A DNA stretch of 64,000 nt from a virus: the IMG/VR virus record IMGVR_UViG_3300017917_002466, positions 1 through 64,000 of that record, one strand, 5' to 3'. The position numbers were made by a program, and so were the translations under genes. Below are positions 1 through 9,640 of this stretch, piece by piece. Under the pieces are notes generated by a model. It ran no database searches, was not told the DNA's origin, and saw nothing but the letters and a program-made list of their open reading frames with translations. How positions within the stretch are numbered: position 1 is the first letter of the stretch; each line of letters begins with the position of its first letter.

Positions 1-204
1 ACTTGTACCCGCATTAATACTTGTACCCGCACTTATAGTAGTTGCACTTAAACTACTGGATTTAATACTTGTACTATCTATTATACTTGTACCCGCATTA
101 ATACTTGTACCCGCACTTATAGTAGTTGCACTTAAACTACTGGATTTAATACTTGTACCCGCATTAATACTTGTACCCGCACTTATAGTAGTTGCACTTA
201 AACT
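1..204. repeat. 66-base direct repeats inside fibre gene
   Basis: Two exact-looking 66-base copies lie at 1-66 and 85-150, separated by an 18-base variant segment. A third copy starts at 151 and diverges after about 203. The repeat is coding (22 codons), so it produces a repeated peptide rather than a regulatory array. Confidence 0.85.
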
Positions 205-474
205 ATTAGTATAACTAGTTGCATTAATATATAAATTATTAGAAGCACTTATATTACCAATTGCTGAAATACCAGTATTTAAAGCACTCAATTTAATACT
301 TTCATTTGTATAAGTTAATATACTATGATTATGATGTGTAACATCATTTATAATTTTTGATCCGCTAGTTGGCATTAATTGTGCAAAAGCTGAAAGTAAA
401 TTAAATTCTCTTTGTGACCAATCTACTGGTTCACCTGGTTGATTTAAACTATATTGATTAACTAATTGTGACAT
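1..474 (-). CDS. Tail fibre or structural protein with short repeats (5' part, runs off window)
   Basis: The reading frame starts with ATG at 472-474 behind a strong AGGAGG and a TATAAATA late promoter at 508-515, and is still open at base 1, so only the N-terminal 158 residues are visible. The first 60 residues are non-repetitive (start MSQLVNQYSL, then a His-rich stretch). After that comes low-complexity sequence built from words such as SLSATTISAG and TSINAGTSIK, encoded by 66-base direct repeats. Ser/Thr/Ala/Gly repeats of this kind are typical of phage fibre shafts or trimeric beta-structured tail proteins. It is the last visible gene of a run that begins with baseplate gene 6, which supports a distal tail role. 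No catalytic motif was seen and the receptor-binding end lies outside the window. Confidence 0.6.
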   Translation of the reverse strand, partial: MSQLVNQYSLNQPGEPVDWSQREFNLLSAFAQLMPTSGSKIINDVTHHNHSILTYTNESIKLSALNTGISAIGNISASNNLYINATSYTNSLSATTISAGTSINAGTSIKSSSLSATTISAGTSINAGTSIIDSTSIKSSSLSATTISAGTSINAGTS

Positions 475-507
475 ATTGAAAATCCTCCTATCTAAATATC
501 TAATTAA

Positions 508-515
508 TATTTATA
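508..515 (-). promoter_or_regulatory. T4-type late promoter TATAAATA
   Basis: Minus-strand TATAAATA lies 33 bases upstream of the ATG of the fibre gene at 474 and just past the stop of the preceding gene. This is the exact T4 late promoter -10 word, recognised in T4 by gp55-programmed RNA polymerase. Confidence 0.75.
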
Positions 516-517
516 CA

Positions 518-1402
518 TTACCATTCATTCGAACCAGTTATAGTGATATTTTTTCCTAAAATCATATAATTAAAATCTTGTTTATTAGCTGACCAAGAAG
601 GCCAATGAATAGGAACATTCCATTTATATTGTATATTAGAAGATGAAGTTATTATAACTGTTCCTGATAATTGACTAAGATTTATAGATGGTACTGTATT
701 CCAATTCCATATTGCTGAAATAGCTGAAACTGGAGTTTTTATAAAACCATTTATTCCATCCTGAAAGTTTTGTGATTGAATATAAATTATAGAATCTTTA
801 ATCTGTAATAATGTTGGTTCTCTAAAATCAACATCTAAAATTTTATTTGAACTATCATCTGAAATAATTGTTGAACCAAAAATTCCAAAATATCTTTGTA
901 CATCTCCACAATAATTATTTCTACAATATCCATATCCTACTATTAAAGGAGTTGCTGATGAACTTGGAAAAGACCTTAAAGAAATTCTTTCTGCTTTAAT
1001 AAAACTTGTTTCAATAGCTGAAGTATAAAGCATTATATTTGGAGTGATTTCTTGAACTTCGCTAGAATTTCTAGTATAGTCTGAAACTATAATTCCTCCA
1101 TTAATTTCAATTACTCCATTTAAAGCAATTCTATTTAAAGAATCATATATTGACCAAGGCCCATAAGCAGATAAATCCCAAGCTAAAAGTTTAATTTGAA
1201 AATCAGTATCTTCTTTAAAACTCTTGTTTCCACTAGGGGAACTTGTAATATTCTTTGATCCTCTCAAATATATGTTATCACCATTAGCTACTGTTCCACC
1301 GGAACCACTAACATCGGCGTAAAACTGTAACCAAGTCCAAGGACTTCCAATTGTTCCTGAACCATTTGAAGATGCGCTTAAATTTACATAATAGTTTGAC
1401 AT
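518..1402 (-). CDS. Beta-helix-type tail/adhesin protein
   Basis: This 294-residue protein begins with a segment (YYVNLSASSNGSGTIGSPW) that matches in pattern the start of the neighbouring 797-residue protein and an internal segment of it. It also shares the SAYGPW motif with that neighbour. The pattern of a short strand followed by Gly/Asn-rich turns and NPxxW is common at the start of right-handed parallel beta-helix tail proteins. The start codon follows the previous stop with only three bases between, so translation is probably coupled. No enzyme signature was seen. The likely role is a short tail fibre or baseplate-attached adhesin, inferred from location after gene 6 and paralogy with the upstream gene. 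Confidence 0.55.
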   Translation of the reverse strand: MSNYYVNLSASSNGSGTIGSPWTWLQFYADVSGSGGTVANGDNIYLRGSKNITSSPSGNKSFKEDTDFQIKLLAWDLSAYGPWSIYDSLNRIALNGVIEINGGIIVSDYTRNSSEVQEITPNIMLYTSAIETSFIKAERISLRSFPSSSATPLIVGYGYCRNNYCGDVQRYFGIFGSTIISDDSSNKILDVDFREPTLLQIKDSIIYIQSQNFQDGINGFIKTPVSAISAIWNWNTVPSINLSQLSGTVIITSSSNIQYKWNVPIHWPSWSANKQDFNYMILGKNITITGSNEW

Positions 1403-1405
1403 ATT

Positions 1406-3799
1406 TTATCCACTTGTAATGTACTGATTTCTGTAATATCCAAATAATCCTGTTTCGTAATTTAGGAAATTTGGTGCATTCTTACCTGGATTTGGTGGAA
1501 TTGTTATTTCATTAAAAGGACGAAGCTTTTTCTTATTAGTTCTAATATAGTTAATATCTTTATCATACAAATCATTATTTGGAGTGAATGGATAATCAGT
1601 AGGAGAATTCCATTCATATTGACAATTTTCATCAGCACAAGTTTTGAAATTAGCACTTATATCTACTGCTTTTCTATTAAATGTACTATTATATCTTGCA
1701 ACAGAGCAAGCACTAAAATCTGATGAGGTAATAGTTGTAAAATTAGTAATAACCGAATCAGTTATTTCCATAATATATGAAGATGCACTAACTGCCGAAA
1801 AAGTATTTGAATCAAAATTATCTTTCCAACCATTTCCACTACTAATATATAAAGTTGATCCTATTATACTTGAAGAAGCACTTGGTACAATTCCTCCAAG
1901 GTCTCCACAATAATGACTAAAATATGGATCAATAATAATTTTTGAATATTTTCCTTGATAAACTATAAAAGTATTATATAAATTACTTAATGTAATTTGA
2001 CCACCAGCACTAAGTGAGCTAAATATCTTATTATAAATAATTCCATTTTTAAGAGTACATCCTGCTGCTGAAAGTATTGTATTTCCATCAATATTAGTAA
2101 AATCTTTTATTTCTAATACCCAAGGTCCATATGCAGAAACATCCCAGTCTCTAATAGTAAAATTTTTTCTACGGTCAATATTTAAAACTTTTCTATTTGA
2201 ACTAGAAGCTGAAAGTACTCTTGAACCGCTTAACCTGAATGTATCTGCATACTCTCCACTAGTTTCAACCATCCCTTTAAATTCATTCCAGTTAAATGGA
2301 TTAGCTGATGTTCCAGAATTATTAGCACATACATCATATCCCGAAGTAATATTTACAAAATATTCAACTCCAGATAAATAAATTTTTAAAAATATATCAG
2401 TAGAAATATTAATTGATGAATCTACAGCTGCACTTGCTGTAATATATGGATTTTTAGTACCTGATGTTAAATAATATTCGGTTGGAGAAACTTCTGTTGA
2501 TGATGTACCATTATCAAAATACCAATAATAATTTCCAATTGCTAAACCATCAGAAGAAGCTGCAAATGTTAAATTAGTTAATACTTTTGTACTTCCAAAA
2601 TTTATAGAAATATTTTTACCATTTTGGTCAAAAATATATGGAGTTATATTAAAAGGACCAACAATTATATAAGTAGAAATATTTTTATTATACCATTCAT
2701 TAAATGAAATAATTGATACTGATACATTATATTTATTAGATGCAGAATATGTATGAGATTGTACAGTATTTGTACTAATAGCTGAAATAATTCCATCATT
2801 AAAATTATATGTTGCCGAAGAAGCACTAAAAATAATAAAAGGATTATTACCACTTAAAATAAAACTAACAGGATTTAAAGAAGGTTCATATGCTGTATTA
2901 GCTGATATAGATACTCCACTAATCTCTGGAAAATAAAGGGCGCCAATACCATCTCGTCGTCCACTCATCCAAGTATTAGTATAAAATTTATTTCCTGTTG
3001 CTGAAATAGTAGAAAAAGATGCACTAAGATAATTTAATTGAGAAGTAATATTAATTGCTGAGACTGCACTACTAAAAATTGATGGTCTTGTCCAAGAACT
3101 TTGAATATTAGACCAAGTAGTATTGGATTCTAAATAATTAGTAAAAGCCGATGTTGCACTCGTAAAAGTACAATTATCAATTATAATAGTACCCATATTA
3201 TCAGCTGTCGTTGCCTTAAAATCTGCAATATCAAAAATATTATTAACTAAACTCATTGTCATATTATCTGTTGGAAGAACTGGATCATCAAAAGAATATC
3301 CTTCTAATTTTCCATCCGAAATAACAATAGAGTTTCTTACCAATAAAGCCGTTAAACGACTAAATTTGGCAATACTATTGATCTTCAAATAACAGTTATC
3401 AATAGTTACTGTACCATAATTTCTTGTAAGAATTCTATGAGCACTATCTAAGAAAGCATTATTTGTGGCCGAGCATTTTGCTTGAATTAATAAATCTGTT
3501 ACATTAAATAATGGAGTTTCAAGTTCAAAATAAATACCTTCAGTTGAGTATATTATTGCTGGATTATTTTTATTCCAAGAATAAAAATTAATAGCATTAA
3601 TTGCCGAAAGCGTTATAAATGAGTCTGTATTAAGTGATCTAACTCCAGAAAGATAATAGTTATTTTCAGTAATAATTCCAATATTACTACCACCAGAAAG
3701 TTCAGTTAAAAATTGAGTCCAGTTTAATGGATTACTAGTTGAACCATCTCCATTTGATGAGTAACTATTACTTAGATAAACATATCTATTAGTTGCCAT
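1406..3799 (-). CDS. Large tail protein with two beta-helix modules and PKD-like domains
   Basis: In this 797-residue protein an N-terminal module (about 1-290) starts with YVYLSNSYSSNGDGSTSNPL. A middle part (about 300-480) contains two stretches resembling immunoglobulin-like PKD domains (YNFNDG..., YYWYFDNGT). A C-terminal module (about 485-797) restarts with the same strand-turn pattern and carries SAYGPW. The first and last modules are therefore internal paralogues of each other and of the downstream 294-residue protein. PKD-like domains are known as spacers in surface-binding phage proteins. The gene starts two bases after gene 6 ends, with AGAGGT ahead of the ATG, and belongs to the baseplate operon. 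The adhesin function is inferred. Confidence 0.55.
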   Translation of the reverse strand: MATNRYVYLSNSYSSNGDGSTSNPLNWTQFLTELSGGSNIGIITENNYYLSGVRSLNTDSFITLSAINAINFYSWNKNNPAIIYSTEGIYFELETPLFNVTDLLIQAKCSATNNAFLDSAHRILTRNYGTVTIDNCYLKINSIAKFSRLTALLVRNSIVISDGKLEGYSFDDPVLPTDNMTMSLVNNIFDIADFKATTADNMGTIIIDNCTFTSATSAFTNYLESNTTWSNIQSSWTRPSIFSSAVSAINITSQLNYLSASFSTISATGNKFYTNTWMSGRRDGIGALYFPEISGVSISANTAYEPSLNPVSFILSGNNPFIIFSASSATYNFNDGIISAISTNTVQSHTYSASNKYNVSVSIISFNEWYNKNISTYIIVGPFNITPYIFDQNGKNISINFGSTKVLTNLTFAASSDGLAIGNYYWYFDNGTSSTEVSPTEYYLTSGTKNPYITASAAVDSSINISTDIFLKIYLSGVEYFVNITSGYDVCANNSGTSANPFNWNEFKGMVETSGEYADTFRLSGSRVLSASSSNRKVLNIDRRKNFTIRDWDVSAYGPWVLEIKDFTNIDGNTILSAAGCTLKNGIIYNKIFSSLSAGGQITLSNLYNTFIVYQGKYSKIIIDPYFSHYCGDLGGIVPSASSSIIGSTLYISSGNGWKDNFDSNTFSAVSASSYIMEITDSVITNFTTITSSDFSACSVARYNSTFNRKAVDISANFKTCADENCQYEWNSPTDYPFTPNNDLYDKDINYIRTNKKKLRPFNEITIPPNPGKNAPNFLNYETGLFGYYRNQYITSG

Positions 3800-3801
3800 T
3801 C

Positions 3802-6486
3802 TTACCTCTTATATTCATAAGTCAGTTGTATATTAATTTTAACTATTTCATTACCAAGAGAATATCCTCCCTTGATAGGCTTCTGATCTGTACTAACTTG
3901 TTCGTCTTTAGCAATATTTCCAAGAGTATCAATTAGGTTATATCTTATAATTTCAAGATAATCTTTTCTAATATCACTTAAAAGATTAATAAAATCATCT
4001 GAATTTGCAAAAATATCTTGGTCATTTGTTATTAATGATAAATAAAGATTTTTTCCAAAAACTTCAAGAAAAGTTCTTTCCGTTATTTCTCTATTCCATT
4101 TAAATGAATATGACTGATTTGTTTTATTTCCATAAACTATTAATTTTTCTTGTGCTCCACTTGTGTCTTCTTGATTAGTACCACTAATATATGCGGAAAG
4201 AGTTTGATTAACAGTAGTATAAATTATACTTCTATTAGCACTATCTTGCTTTTCAATAGAGGGATGACTGATTCCATTATAAAATAATCCACCAGCTGGA
4301 TTAACTGGAACTTCAGGAACAAATTTAATATCAGCATAAAAAACTGATGGAAATTGTTCAATTAGTTCAATAACATTAGATGTATAAATCTCCTTATTAA
4401 AATCTGCATTATCTTCAAACCATTTATAAACCGCATCTTCAATATTTGTCTTTTCGACTTGCTTATCATATAAATCTTTTAAAAATACTTTTCCAATTAA
4501 ATTCATTGACTGAATAATTGGGCTTATATAAATATTTCTAATAGTTACTTGACTTCTTTTATCAAGTTCCTCAACAACATCAATTATCTTTTTACTTAAA
4601 CTTCTATCAGTAGTAACTTCAAAAGAAGCAGCTGAATTAAGTCCCATATCAGAAGCTCCAGTGCCTTCTATTGAATAAATATAAGCGGGAGTATCTAAAT
4701 CGTGAGTAACTATAAACTTTCCAACATCAGCACTATAAGAAACTACTATATTTGGAAAAGCATCACTATTATAATTTGCATTTTTAACTATACTAGTTCC
4801 TCTTAAATCTTTAATACTTTGTAATTTTAAAGTAACTAAAGATGCAAGAAGATTGAGTCCTTCATCATTATTAGTAGTATCATTGTATGCGCTCAATCCT
4901 CTTACATCAACAAAAACTTCAGTTGATGCACTAAGAAGTGGATTATTAGCTACAATACTTGAAGAATATTTAATAGTTAAAGGCATACTCTCACCAAAAG
5001 TTCCTGCAAAATATGGAGCAGTTTTTTCAACTTGATCTCCCATTATTTTCCAAATAAAAGTAGTAGTTGTATATTCTTTAAGTTGTTCAACTAAACTGCT
5101 TTGATCTGTTGCATATCCTTTAGTAAAAACATTAAAATAATTTCTTTGATTTAATTCATCGTCGTCGTATCCATAATCCAAAACAGCAGTATCTAATCCT
5201 GTTTCTTTTGTCTTTACAAAATATGGAGATTTAGTTAAATCATAAAGAGAACCTACAACACTAAAGAAAACTACGTTAAACATTCTCATTAATGCAGTCT
5301 TTCCTCTTTCTTTAAGCTCTTCTTGTTCTCCCCAAGCAATTGCGTTCTTTACATTAATTGGACTTGTTAAGGACTTCAAATAGTTTACATAGTCTCTCTT
5401 TGAAACAAGCCTATCAAGTGTATAATAAATGTTAGGAGCATTGACTCGAATAGATTCAATATCTTCCATATCCGAACCACCAGTAATATTACTTTCAAAA
5501 TAGAAAGTTATATTACTTGTAATATCTTTTCCATTACTATCAAATACTTTACCTGAAAACTGAATCTTTTTATCCTTAACTCCTACCTGATTAGCTTCGG
5601 AACCTTTTGTCGCAAAATATTGAACATAAACATTATCATTAGAAGTTGCTGGAGCTTGTCCTGATGTACTTGCTCCTAGTTGAGTAAATCTACCATCACC
5701 GAATAAAATTTCAACTCCTTCAGTAATAGCTGTTCTTACAACACAAACTTTTTCTGCTACTCCAATAGTAGCTGCATCAATAACTTCCCAGTCAATTAAA
5801 GACCTTCTATTAATACCATATTCTGTTTCATCATTTTTAACGTCACCGACCCATACTTTAGTAATCGGATAATCATAATCATCTTCTCCATATCTATTAC
5901 TAAATTCAGTATCTTCTATTCTATAAATCTGGAAAGTTGAACCTACTTGTGAGTTAGTGGCTCCATCAATAAATTTTTCCTTAATCTCTCCTTGAATAAG
6001 TTCAATTTTATCTCCATTATAATCCTTGGTGATAAAATCAGTTTCTGAATTTTCTGGTAGTGGAGGTAAATCATCGACATTAATTGTCAAAGAATTTTTT
6101 AAAACAAATTTAATTCCATTATATGAAAACACTGCGTGTGCAGGAATTTGAATTGTACCATTACTACTTAAATCTTGTAATGGTCCTTTTATCTTTAGCT
6201 TAATAGTAGCTTCAGCAGGGATTGGTCTTTGAATAACATATCCAAGAGAACGAGCAAGCAACATAACGGAACTGCGAAGACGTGCAGTATCAAAGAAAGA
6301 TTCTTCGGCTCTTCTTTCAAGATTGTAGTTAATAATATCAACTGTTCCTGCGAAAATTTCTACAAGAGTCTGTGCGATAGCCGATTCTCTAAAGTTAGCA
6401 AATCTTTCGTCTGAGTTTAGTTTATCTGTTACTTGACGTACAATTTCATCATACGTCAAACCAGAATACTTCAAGAAGTTTTTCAT
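3802..6486 (-). CDS. 6: Baseplate wedge protein, gp6-like
   Basis: This 894-residue protein is longer than T4 gp6 (660 residues). Its N-terminus has the features of the gp6/baseplate J family: an initial FLKYSGLTYDEI segment, a helix with AQTLVEIFAG, ERRAEESFFDTA and LARSLGY followed by a beta-rich domain. In T4 gp6 forms the inner ring of baseplate wedges that dimerises around the hub and transmits the sheath-contraction signal. The gene is followed by tail fibre-like genes and preceded, 10 bases away, by the gp25-like gene, the usual wedge pairing. The extra length lies mainly in the C-terminal half, which I cannot assign to a known domain. Confidence 0.85.
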   Translation of the reverse strand: MKNFLKYSGLTYDEIVRQVTDKLNSDERFANFRESAIAQTLVEIFAGTVDIINYNLERRAEESFFDTARLRSSVMLLARSLGYVIQRPIPAEATIKLKIKGPLQDLSSNGTIQIPAHAVFSYNGIKFVLKNSLTINVDDLPPLPENSETDFITKDYNGDKIELIQGEIKEKFIDGATNSQVGSTFQIYRIEDTEFSNRYGEDDYDYPITKVWVGDVKNDETEYGINRRSLIDWEVIDAATIGVAEKVCVVRTAITEGVEILFGDGRFTQLGASTSGQAPATSNDNVYVQYFATKGSEANQVGVKDKKIQFSGKVFDSNGKDITSNITFYFESNITGGSDMEDIESIRVNAPNIYYTLDRLVSKRDYVNYLKSLTSPINVKNAIAWGEQEELKERGKTALMRMFNVVFFSVVGSLYDLTKSPYFVKTKETGLDTAVLDYGYDDDELNQRNYFNVFTKGYATDQSSLVEQLKEYTTTTFIWKIMGDQVEKTAPYFAGTFGESMPLTIKYSSSIVANNPLLSASTEVFVDVRGLSAYNDTTNNDEGLNLLASLVTLKLQSIKDLRGTSIVKNANYNSDAFPNIVVSYSADVGKFIVTHDLDTPAYIYSIEGTGASDMGLNSAASFEVTTDRSLSKKIIDVVEELDKRSQVTIRNIYISPIIQSMNLIGKVFLKDLYDKQVEKTNIEDAVYKWFEDNADFNKEIYTSNVIELIEQFPSVFYADIKFVPEVPVNPAGGLFYNGISHPSIEKQDSANRSIIYTTVNQTLSAYISGTNQEDTSGAQEKLIVYGNKTNQSYSFKWNREITERTFLEVFGKNLYLSLITNDQDIFANSDDFINLLSDIRKDYLEIIRYNLIDTLGNIAKDEQVSTDQKPIKGGYSLGNEIVKINIQLTYEYKR

Positions 6487-6496
6487 CTAAATCCCC

Positions 6497-6892
6497 TTAT
6501 GTGTTGCTAATAATCTTCTTTTTAAAAGTACTTTTAATACCAGTTCTTTTAATAATATATGGAATAATAATTATAATATAATGAGCATCTATATTTGCAA
6601 CTATTCTCATTTGGCTTTCAACTAAAGTAACTCTATCTTCCCATTTCTTAATTGCATCTGCTACTTCATTAAGTATATCTTCAGCTTCTTCTGGTGAAGC
6701 AATATTAAAGATTCTATATTGAAGTCCATAACCAAAGGTATTATTGAAAATTCTTTCACCCGGTAATGTACCAAGAATCATTTCAATGCTTTGATTTATA
6801 CAATCTGCATCCCATATTTCACCAACATCAATAGGGTTCTTATCAATGTCATAAGCCCATCTTTCTGAAATATTTCTTATTATTTTAGCCAC
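6497..6892 (-). CDS. 25: Baseplate wedge protein, gp25-like
   Basis: At 131 residues this is nearly the same size as T4 gp25 (132). It contains the family hallmark LPGERIFNNTFGYGLQYRIF, equivalent to the PGER(V/I)FxPxFG motif of the GPW/gp25 family, followed by a helix and a beta hairpin. In T4 gp25 is the wedge component that starts sheath polymerisation and has a lysozyme-like fold without known enzymatic need. It sits directly upstream of gene 6 in the same operon, as expected of wedge proteins that form the gp6-gp25-gp53 complex. Confidence 0.9.
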   Translation of the reverse strand: MAKIIRNISERWAYDIDKNPIDVGEIWDADCINQSIEMILGTLPGERIFNNTFGYGLQYRIFNIASPEEAEDILNEVADAIKKWEDRVTLVESQMRIVANIDAHYIIIIIPYIIKRTGIKSTFKKKIISNT

Positions 6893-6921
6893 TTTAATAT
6901 TCCCTATAAGTCATTTACTTA

Positions 6922-6929
6922 TATTTATC
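6922..6929 (-). promoter_or_regulatory. Late promoter variant GATAAATA
   Basis: Minus-strand GATAAATA lies 30 bases upstream of the gp25-like start. It is one mismatch from the T4 late consensus and at the usual distance from a late gene, so it is a candidate only. Confidence 0.4.
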
Positions 6930-6931
6930 TT

Positions 6932-7669
6932 TTATTTAAAACTTACTGTTCCAGTTGATGCACCAACATAAGCTATTCCATTTGGAACCGTAGTTGTATC
7001 TGGTGTTCCAGCATCAACAGTGGATACAATATTTCCATTTAATCCTTGATAGATATATTTTCCAATAATATTCCAAACTTCTTTATATCCTTTTCCAGTT
7101 GGTTTTCCTTCACTGTCTACAAATTCTATTGCTGACGTTTCATTTAGACAAGACTCGGCTAAATTTACTGGAATAAAATTAGGAAAAGTTATTGTTCCTA
7201 CTCCTGTAACTGTCGAAAGATAAGATACTGGATTAACTGTTATATCTATTACTGGTCCTGTTACATTTGAAACTTTAGGTAACCATAACAAAATGTCATT
7301 AAAAAGAGTTGTCATATTTATTAAAGCATCTGTCACTGTAGAAGTTAAAGTATTACTAAATAATATTGATAAAATATTATAAGAAAAAACTGTTATATTT
7401 CCTTCTACAGCATAATTAGCAACTGGTAATGTTGCTCCTGGGGGTGGTGGAGAAAGAGTTATAGCTCCAGTAGTTTTAACATCAAATGTATATTCATTAG
7501 AAATATACTCATATAATCCTTCAGTAATTGCTTCCTGCCATCTAATTTTGAAGGTTGACATAAGAGATTGAGAAGGCGGATTATCCCCCATTTGATTTAT
7601 AAAATCATCAGTAACATCTTTAATCTTTTCTGTAATATATTTAGAAATTAAATCGCCTTTTTCTACCAT
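6932..7669 (-). CDS. Hypothetical baseplate-region virion protein
   Basis: I chose the ATG at 7667-7669 (MVEKGDLISKY) because AAGGA lies at good distance; a GTG eight codons earlier overlaps the previous gene. The 245-residue product has a helical N-terminal part (about 1-60), a proline run followed by ATLP near residue 80, and a Thr/Val/Gly-rich second half. No known family was recognised. It lies between the spike and gp25 genes in an uninterrupted late operon, so a minor baseplate or hub component is the reasonable inference. Nothing in the sequence indicates an enzyme. Confidence 0.55.
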   Translation of the reverse strand: MVEKGDLISKYITEKIKDVTDDFINQMGDNPPSQSLMSTFKIRWQEAITEGLYEYISNEYTFDVKTTGAITLSPPPPGATLPVANYAVEGNITVFSYNILSILFSNTLTSTVTDALINMTTLFNDILLWLPKVSNVTGPVIDITVNPVSYLSTVTGVGTITFPNFIPVNLAESCLNETSAIEFVDSEGKPTGKGYKEVWNIIGKYIYQGLNGNIVSTVDAGTPDTTTVPNGIAYVGASTGTVSFK

Positions 7670-7679
7670 TATGAAATCC

Positions 7680-8441
7680 TTATGGAGTTCCACCCGTTGC
7701 TTTATTAGTTTGATGAGGAGCGCCAGTTATAACACAACTTGGAAGTAAACACATTGGTCCGATTCCACCATTAGGTGATGGAGTCCCGTGAATTAATAAA
7801 GACGCTGTTCCTTTAATATCAACAGTATTAGATGCTTCAATATTAATATTAGCGCTTCCCTTTATTGTAATATCTTTAGTTACTGTTTCTTTAACTTCCC
7901 CTTCAATAGTTTCAGTCTTATCCTTTTTAATAGTAATTTCAACACTTCCATCTTTCTTTATAAGAACCTTAGTTCCTGAATTATGATTGAAAGTTGTTTC
8001 TTTAGTCTTTCTATTGATAGTAAAGTAATCTCCTTCATCCATTTCCCACATTACTACGTTGTCAGGATAGTCAGTATCTTTCTGTATTGGCTGCTTACTT
8101 TTTCTTACTGCTTTTGTTATATAGTGCGGAAGGTAAATATCTCCTTTATCAAAATAGACATTAACAATTGCATCAACTGGTGGAACAGTAAAATTACCTA
8201 CCAAGCTACCTACAAAAGAAAAGTCAGGCAATGCCCACGGTAAATCTGCATCTGGTATATCATCCCCATAAATGCTATAAACTCTTATTTGACACTTACC
8301 CTCCTTGTCTTTATCATTATTATTTACTACTATACCCGTGTAGATGTAATTTTCTTGATCTTCAATATCTTCATCTAAAAAATCTTTAATATTTTCATCC
8401 AAAGATTTACCCGATCTAATTCTTACTTCATTGTCTATCAT
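7680..8441 (-). CDS. 5: Central spike protein, gp5-like without lysozyme domain
   Basis: In this 253-residue protein residues about 30-110 form the oligonucleotide/oligosaccharide-binding (OB) fold seen in gp5 and gpV proteins (YTGIVVNNNDKDKEGKCQIRV, then GDDIPDADLPWA, which matches the family's LPWA). The middle third has a repeated strand pattern (TKETTFNHNSG, GSVEITIKKDK, GSANINIEASNTVDIKG) typical of the triple-stranded beta-helix needle. The C-terminus is Gly/Pro/Cys-rich, as in spike tips. T4 gp5 has a lysozyme domain between these two parts; here it is absent. A T4-lysozyme-like domain instead sits on the tape measure protein. The gene overlaps the gp27-like gene by four bases. Confidence 0.8.
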   Translation of the reverse strand: MIDNEVRIRSGKSLDENIKDFLDEDIEDQENYIYTGIVVNNNDKDKEGKCQIRVYSIYGDDIPDADLPWALPDFSFVGSLVGNFTVPPVDAIVNVYFDKGDIYLPHYITKAVRKSKQPIQKDTDYPDNVVMWEMDEGDYFTINRKTKETTFNHNSGTKVLIKKDGSVEITIKKDKTETIEGEVKETVTKDITIKGSANINIEASNTVDIKGTASLLIHGTPSPNGGIGPMCLLPSCVITGAPHQTNKATGGTP

Positions 8442-9640
8442 AGTGTTTCAACTCCATAGTTCTTAACATCAGGACTCTTCTCCATACCATTTCTTCCAAG
8501 AGCTAACTTCTTCTTATATATTCCACCATTAGAAACTTCGTGTTGGACTCCTGCTACTAAGTAGAATCCTGACATAGCTTCATTGGATTCTTCTTCTGCA
8601 AGCATAGATGGAATATCAACAAATATCTTATCCATTAAACTTACTTTACTAAGTGCATTAATATTCAAAACAAGAGAATTAGCAAAAAAGTTATTCTTCA
8701 AAAACTGATTTCTTAATTCTGATTCAAAATATTCTTCTCCATAAATATTGGCTTCAATCATATCAATATTAAATTGTCTTATGACTGGTTTACCTGCAAT
8801 TTCTTTGTTTCTAAAAGAAAGAGCCGTCATTTTTGGAATCTTACTATAAGTCTTTTGAATGCTTTCTTCAAGATTCCAATAGTTAAACTCAAAACCATAC
8901 CCAATTCTTTTATTAAAAAAACCTGAATTATTTACCATACTATATGAAGTAAACCAAATAGTATCGTCTTTATCTTCATCATCTTTAATGTTTCTTTCAT
9001 AGTTCTCTACACTAAATTTAGACTTCTTCGTATCTTTTCTTCCTATACTAGAATTTAAAGAATTAAGCACAAATTTATTATCAGTAGTTGCATAGAACAT
9101 TAACATATCATCTGGGACATATGATCTTCTAAGTACGTGTCTAATGAAATCAAAATTACTTTGGCTATTTTGAATCCACGTCATATTATCAGATGGAGTA
9201 ATATTAAATGGATTTGAAAACGGAATATTAGATTCATTCGCTATTGTAGATAAAACTAAAGAAGAATTTTGTTTTGAGAAGCTTCTTGTTCTCAATGTAA
9301 ACATATCGCTTGCTTTAAGAAATCCATTCAAATTAACAAAAGACCTTCTATTATCTCCTGCAATTGAAACTGTATAATCATTCAAAGAAAATGTAAGTCT
9401 TAATGGGTTTTCATCGTCTTCATTCTTGCCTAAAGTGACTTGAATATCCTCTCCATCTTCAAGAGGAAAGGTTTCCATAAGAAATCCATTATCTGCAAAC
9501 TGAATCTCTATGTACGGAAGTGGATTGAAAATCCATTCTCGGATAATCAAGTACGATATGTTAAGTGGATTGTACTTGTTTCCTTTGATAGTAAGTTCAA
9601 GATAAAATTGTTGGCCAGGTAGTTGTCCATATTCTGACAT
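8438..9640 (-). CDS. 27: Baseplate hub protein, gp27-like
   Basis: At 400 residues this is close to T4 gp27 (391). The N-terminal part has the tail-tube-like beta domains of hub proteins (LELTIKGNKYNPL, then EWIFNPLPYIEIQF). A central segment (SNFDFIRHVLRRSYVP) matches the helical motif conserved in gp27/gpD/VgrG hub proteins. In T4 a gp27 trimer carries the gp5 spike and joins it to the tube. Neighbours agree: the spike gene follows with a four-base overlap and the gp53-like gene precedes with a one-base overlap. Confidence 0.8.
   Translation of the reverse strand: MSEYGQLPGQQFYLELTIKGNKYNPLNISYLIIREWIFNPLPYIEIQFADNGFLMETFPLEDGEDIQVTLGKNEDDENPLRLTFSLNDYTVSIAGDNRRSFVNLNGFLKASDMFTLRTRSFSKQNSSLVLSTIANESNIPFSNPFNITPSDNMTWIQNSQSNFDFIRHVLRRSYVPDDMLMFYATTDNKFVLNSLNSSIGRKDTKKSKFSVENYERNIKDDEDKDDTIWFTSYSMVNNSGFFNKRIGYGFEFNYWNLEESIQKTYSKIPKMTALSFRNKEIAGKPVIRQFNIDMIEANIYGEEYFESELRNQFLKNNFFANSLVLNINALSKVSLMDKIFVDIPSMLAEEESNEAMSGFYLVAGVQHEVSNGGIYKKKLALGRNGMEKSPDVKNYGVETL

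Noticed and set aside
1-213. Possible CRISPR-like or iteron repeats
   Set aside because: Repeats are in frame within a fibre gene (22 codons each) and have no unique spacers.
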